The position numbers and the translations under genes were made by a program. The notes below the pieces were generated by a model. It was not told the DNA's origin. It searched no databases and was given only the letters and a program-made list of their open reading frames with translations. Positions 60,828 to 64,000 of a stretch of 64,000 nucleotides of DNA are shown in pieces (within the stretch, counting starts at the first letter, position 1; each line of letters begins with the position of its first letter). The DNA comes from Antedon mediterranea (taxonomy: Eukaryota; Echinodermata; Crinoidea; Comatulida; Antedonidae): NCBI RefSeq assembly GCF_964355755.1, contig NC_092672.1, forward strand, positions 29,572,501 to 29,636,500. Reading direction: 5' to 3'.

Positions 60828-63800
60828 CATATATCGGCATGCCATAAACAATTTCAATTAATCAAACAGGTTATGCAGGCTGTTCAAGAAGTGAACACAT
60901 AATCGTCCTCTTAAAATAACCAAGTCTATCATTAAAAAATATCGATATGATTGCTATTTAGATTATTAAATGTATAAGGTAGTCTATGAAAAAGTCCCCT
61001 CTTAGTACAGTCGACACGGCTAAAAGGAATATGCAATAAATGTCTATTTCGTGTACGACCAGGAACATTTAAACTAAATAGTGAAATTAATGAACAGTCA
61101 TATTTAGAATTTAAAATATTATATAGAAAAACCATATCAGATATCGTTCGACGATTGCTGACAGAATCAATGGAAAAGGCAAAATTAACACAGTTAATTT
61201 AATACTTAATCAATACTGTCAACTCCAATTTGATCAATTTGTCCCAATATTTTGCAGCTAATAAACTTTCTCTTAATCATAACAAATGTAGCTTCATCCT
61301 CTTTGGGACCCCACAACTATTAAAATCTATTGACTTATCAGCCAACAAAATTACCATTGACAATTATGATATACCTTGTGTACAATCAGCTAAGTTTTTA
61401 GGTGTAGTTATGGACAGCAATCTAACGTGGAAAAATGATATTAGGCCTAAAGAAGTAGAGAATAAAACTTCCAAAAGCGTTGGTATCATATCTAGGTTAT
61501 CCTCATTTGTACCCCTTAATATTCTTCGAACCCTTTACTGCTCCCTCATTCTTCCCTATTTGAGATACTGTAACATTGTCTGGGCCAATACTTACGTATC
61601 CAACCTCAGTAAACTGCAAATTATACAAAAGAAGGCTATCAGGATTATATCTGGCGCTCCACCGCGGTCCCATTCTTCCCAATTATTTTCAAAACTTAAT
61701 CTCCTCAAACTCATTGATATAAACTTAATGCAACAAGGCAAATTTGTATTCTCCGCCCTGCATTCCACTTCTCCAAATCATTTAAACAATATGTTTATTC
61801 CGAATTTTTCTATTCACAATCCCTATACGTTCTAGAACGGATATACACATACCTATCCACAATACCAATTATTTTCAAAACAGTATTAGATACTCCGGTC
61901 CATCAACGATAAACAGTTTACCACCCCCAGTTACAAATGCTGTTTCAATTTTTTTATTTTTCAAAAAATTAAAACAACACAACAACTATTAAAAAGACAA
62001 CAATCGAATGTCGCAAATTTGATTTATGCTCCGGAACATTGATCTACTGTGATTTTTGAGTTTTATTTTCTGATTCTTCAATTTGATTGATCTATTTTTT
62101 TAAATTTATTTACTTATTCTTTTTATTTAATTTTTATTTATTTATTTATTTTTTGTTTCCTTTTGTGTGCGTTTTTTTGTCTTGTTTGTTTCTCTTAATT
62201 TCCACTCTTATTCAATTATCCATTTTATTTACATAGGCATACCCAGCACATGATTTCCTCATCATGCCTTCCTCAATAGCCAATTTTCTTACTAATTCAC
62301 ATTTCTTTTGTCTATCCAACAATCATCTATTTCATTTTTAATATACCTTACCATTTCTGTTTATTATTTTGTATTGTTTTGCTATGGAGGAAAATAAATG
62401 TCTTTTGAAATGAAATGAAATTTACTTATTCGCCGTAGAGGGTGTAGATGCAAACAATTCCGCGGAACTAGTGTGGAAAATGTGAAAAGTATGTCAAGGG
62501 TCATCGATTCATACCAAAATAGTTTTGAGAAAATTAAATAGGTCAAGTGTTATAACGTTCGTAAAAAGCCAGTTATTAACTTATTCGGAGAGGCCGTAGA
62601 TGCAAAACAGTTCGCGGAAGTAGGGTGGCAAATGGTAAAGTAGGCCAAGGGTTATCAATTCATACCAAAATATTTTGAAAAAATTAAGTAGGTAAGTGTT
62701 ATAACGTTCGTAAAGCTAGTTACTTCACAGACATTCATTATCATTCGGACCGTGCACAATAAAAGTTTGCTTTCAATATTTCAGCTAAAATAAAGTTATG
62801 TGAAAAAAGCTGGGGAAAAGTTATGTCTAGCAGCCTGGGACCACAGGCTTACCGACATGTCAAGCGCCCTCAGACCACAGGTTGGCCTTAAAATGAAACA
62901 CAGAATGACCCTGTGTTTCATGACCTCTTTAGGTTATTTGTACATATTCAGATGACATAGACCTTAAAATTGTGATACTTGTCAGCAAATGCCAGAGAGT
63001 TTTTATAATTTTGCAGTTTAGCCTAGGAACACAGGAACCTTTTGTTTCGGCTACATTTGGATTTTATAGTTAAGGTTTTACACGTCTTTTTAAAAACAGA
63101 AACACTAATAACCTTTCCACTACAATGAATTTAGTTTCAGCAAAACAAAACTTCCATTCCATGATTTATTTTACTATTGTCTTCGTTCTCAAGGCAAAAT
63201 CTTAATTTTAATTTCAATATACAGTAAGAAACAGACGGGTGTATGTTTATGGCGTAAACACAATTAATGTGTTCCATCATCATTGTTGTCGTCGTCTTCA
63301 TCATCATTTATTTTGCCATTTGTTGTGTCACCTATTTTATTTACCTTTCATTTTATCACAGAAAAGATAGAAGTATATCTACTAAGTAAACAAGAGGAAT
63401 TTCTGAAAAATGCCAAGAAGTTTACACCAGCAACATGGAATGAATCATACCAAGTCGATATTTCTGAACTATTCACAGAGTTGGAGCTACTCAGCAAAGA
63501 AAATACAAAAACCGAAAAGACTCAGTTAACGACATTACAAGATGTGTTAGCTACCATCAAATCCATGCCTGCCTGCAAAGTCCTAATAGATGGTGAAGGT
63601 GGTATAGGTAAAACTACACTATTAAGGCACATTGCATACAAGGCAGGTACAGATAAATCATTTGATGTGTTTGAAGGTAAAATTGTCTTTCTATTAAAAG
63701 TAAGAGATTTAGAGAAAGGGAAGGGAATCTTAGACCTTATAGTAGATCAACTCATCATGGAAGAATTTGATTTGGAAACAGATCTTGGAGAAGATTCAAA

Positions 63801-64000
63801 AGTGATAAAAAAATTCATATTAAAACATAATGATAAAATTGTGTTGTTGTTAGATGGATTTGATGAATTAAGATTTCAGAATAAAAATTTTATTCGTCTA
63901 TTCAGACGGGAAACATTAAAGAATAGTGTAGTGATAATGACCTCGCGAACAGAAAACATAAGTGCATTCATTAATGAGTGTAATGTACACGTGAGAGTAA
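55891..64000 (+). CDS. DED-NACHT NLR-type immune receptor (spliced; 3' end outside window)
   Basis: Three exons join in phase 1: 55891-56434, 57583-57615 and 63362 onward. The product has an N-terminal death-effector-like domain, an uncharacterised helical stretch, a short linker and a NACHT ATPase with intact Walker A and Walker B. This is the layout of NOD-like receptors, cytosolic sensors that oligomerise on ligand binding and signal through death-fold partners. Large NLR families with death-fold N-termini are known in sea urchins and other invertebrate deuterostomes. About 405 residues are visible; the rest of NACHT and any leucine-rich repeats lie beyond the window. The 5.7 kb second intron contains a hAT-like MITE, the inverted-repeat arm and nested LINEs. 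No break is seen in the coding sequence. The ligand is unknown. Confidence 0.8.
56946..57109. mobile_element. Hairpin MITE in NLR intron 1
   Basis: Arms 56946-57014 and 57039-57109 are inverted copies (acaaataatgaatgtt ... aacattcattatttgt; aatggtacaaataatggcac and its complement). A 24-bp loop contains gaggcaaagccgag. It could form a hairpin about 70 bp long in the pre-mRNA. Confidence 0.8.
57583..57615 (+). CDS. NLR exon 2: 11-codon linker
   Basis: Acceptor ttttctgtacag, donor A|gtatgt, phase 1-1, encoding DFPATPQDENH with the split first codon. Good splice sites and exact phase match on both sides support it. Skipping would also keep the frame. Confidence 0.55.
57770..58364. mobile_element. 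hAT-like MITE, 8-bp CACGGCCA duplication
   Basis: Ends cagagccatatatagagag and ctctctatatatggctctg are inverted. CACGGCCA is duplicated at 57762-57769 and 58365-58372. Inverted pairing continues far inward ('actgcgaacatgattttaaa' and its complement), so the whole 595 bp is a foldback with a short central core near 58010-58085. An 8-bp duplication and CAG-type ends are features of hAT transposons. The long frame crossing it (57604-57948) is an artefact. Confidence 0.85.
58475..59740. other. Intron sequence, no further feature
   Basis: Within NLR intron 2. It contains paired 'acgcccggt' and 'gcgcccggt' phrases (59110, 59277, 59300) and short AGGCCTA tracts. No exon in phase 1-1 with a recognisable domain was found. 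Confidence 0.4.
60661..61190 (-). mobile_element. Second LINE fragment nested in the first
   Basis: Opposite in orientation to its host. Minus frame 61170-60932 encodes the LINE C-terminal block SNRRTISDMVFLYNIL, SLISLFSLNVPGRTRN and FSRVDCTKRGLFHRL. The 3' end is the AT-rich tail at 60661-60685. It interrupts the host reverse transcriptase just after the YADD motif. It is related to 20945-21463. It contains the TA microsatellite at 60775-60826. Confidence 0.7.
60775..60826. repeat. (TA)n microsatellite
   Basis: About 26 uninterrupted TA steps lie in the 3' untranslated part of the nested LINE. Confidence 0.97.
63362..64000 (+). CDS. NLR exon 3 (partial): NACHT domain
   Basis: Acceptor ttttatcacag, entry in phase 1, then 213 open codons to the window edge. 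A helical lead-in includes KKIEVYLLSKQEEFLKNAKK. The P-loop GEGGIGKTTLL is at 63592-63624, the following RDLEKGKG strand-loop matches NACHT motif II, and the Walker B LLLDGFDEL (63844-63870) has the extra acidic residue that separates NACHT from other ATPases. Sensor-1 VVIMTSR follows at about 63927-63947. All key ATP-binding residues are present. Confidence 0.9.

Larger units (their letters stand above)
60243..62421 (+). mobile_element. 5'-truncated LINE with reverse transcriptase remnants
   Basis: Plus-strand pieces encode a non-LTR reverse transcriptase. GIFIDLSKAFDTIDH and LNSYLSN come first. After a frameshift near 60450 come ITCGVPQGSLLGPLLF and the catalytic YADD (60609-60620). After the nested insertion come NLSQYFAANKLSLNHNK, AKFLGVVMD and a long thumb/C-terminal region to 61835, with another frameshift near 61830 before GPSTINSLPPPVTNA. 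A 3' untranslated region of about 430 bp ends in tgaaatgaaatgaaa. TTTAC flanks it (60233-60238 region and 62422-62426), a plausible target duplication. Likely CR1/Jockey superclade. Frameshifts, truncation and an insertion make it inactive. Confidence 0.75.
59745..63136. repeat. Right arm of ~60 kb inverted repeat
   Basis: Reverse-complement partner of 1-2942, block by block. It contains three plus-strand copies of a roughly 150-bp unit (cttattcgccgtagagggcg ... gttataacgttcgtaaagct) at about 60070-60240, 62425-62565 and 62575-62720; the left arm has the same set in complement. The arm ends about 225 bp before the NACHT exon. The LINE at 60243-62421 is a later insertion. Confidence 0.8.

Overview
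This is a window of an AT-rich, intron-rich animal nuclear genome, probably a marine invertebrate deuterostome. An echinoderm is my best guess; this is inference and not proven here. The clues are canonical GT/AG introns with class 1-1 EGF exons, a DED-NACHT innate immune receptor gene, an EMI-EGF-CCP membrane receptor gene, very frequent AGGCCTAG-type tracts, and a dense population of foldback and inverted-repeat transposons. There is no bacterial gene organisation. Most long reading frames are accidental frames inside repeats.

Layout. 1-2942 is the left arm of a roughly 60 kb inverted repeat; its partner is 59745-63136. The left arm carries a TTAA-flanked element (591-2311), which is itself split by a Mutator-like foldback element (886-1971). 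4344-8213 is a repeat element split by a 3.4 kb terminal-inverted-repeat element (4351-7720). 8322-12049 (+) holds exons of a cell-surface receptor: EMI, EGF with an in-frame stop, calcium-binding EGF, CCP/sushi, transmembrane segment and a short tail with one ITIM-like tyrosine motif. 12.2-29.1 kb has MITEs, five tandem-repeat arrays, LINE remnants and a decayed pseudogene.

29185-49885 is the most striking part: two head-to-tail copies of a giant, almost perfect palindrome. Each core is about 7.1-7.3 kb, with two arms of about 3.5 kb around a spacer of about 150-170 bp, and no protein-coding potential. Each copy has been hit by other elements: a 16-bp-repeat foldback element, two TGCGCAATTT foldback elements and a 3.6 kb TIR element. 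Comparing arms shows the empty target sites, so insertion boundaries and relative ages can be read directly.

49.9-53.5 kb is a LINE C-terminal fragment (-) split by a 3.07 kb TTAA-flanked element. 53804-53920 (+) is an orphan signal-peptide exon. 55891-64000+ (+) is the 5' part of an NLR-type gene: a DED exon, a tiny linker exon and a NACHT exon that runs off the window. Its large second intron contains the right arm of the inverted repeat, split by a LINE that is itself split by another LINE.

The two recognisable host genes are both of innate-immunity or phagocytosis type: a surface receptor resembling the engulfment-receptor domain plan, and a cytosolic NACHT sensor. No sequence evidence shows that they work together. 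Because the left edge of the window mirrors intron sequence just upstream of the NACHT exon, an inverted NLR paralogue may lie just outside the left edge.
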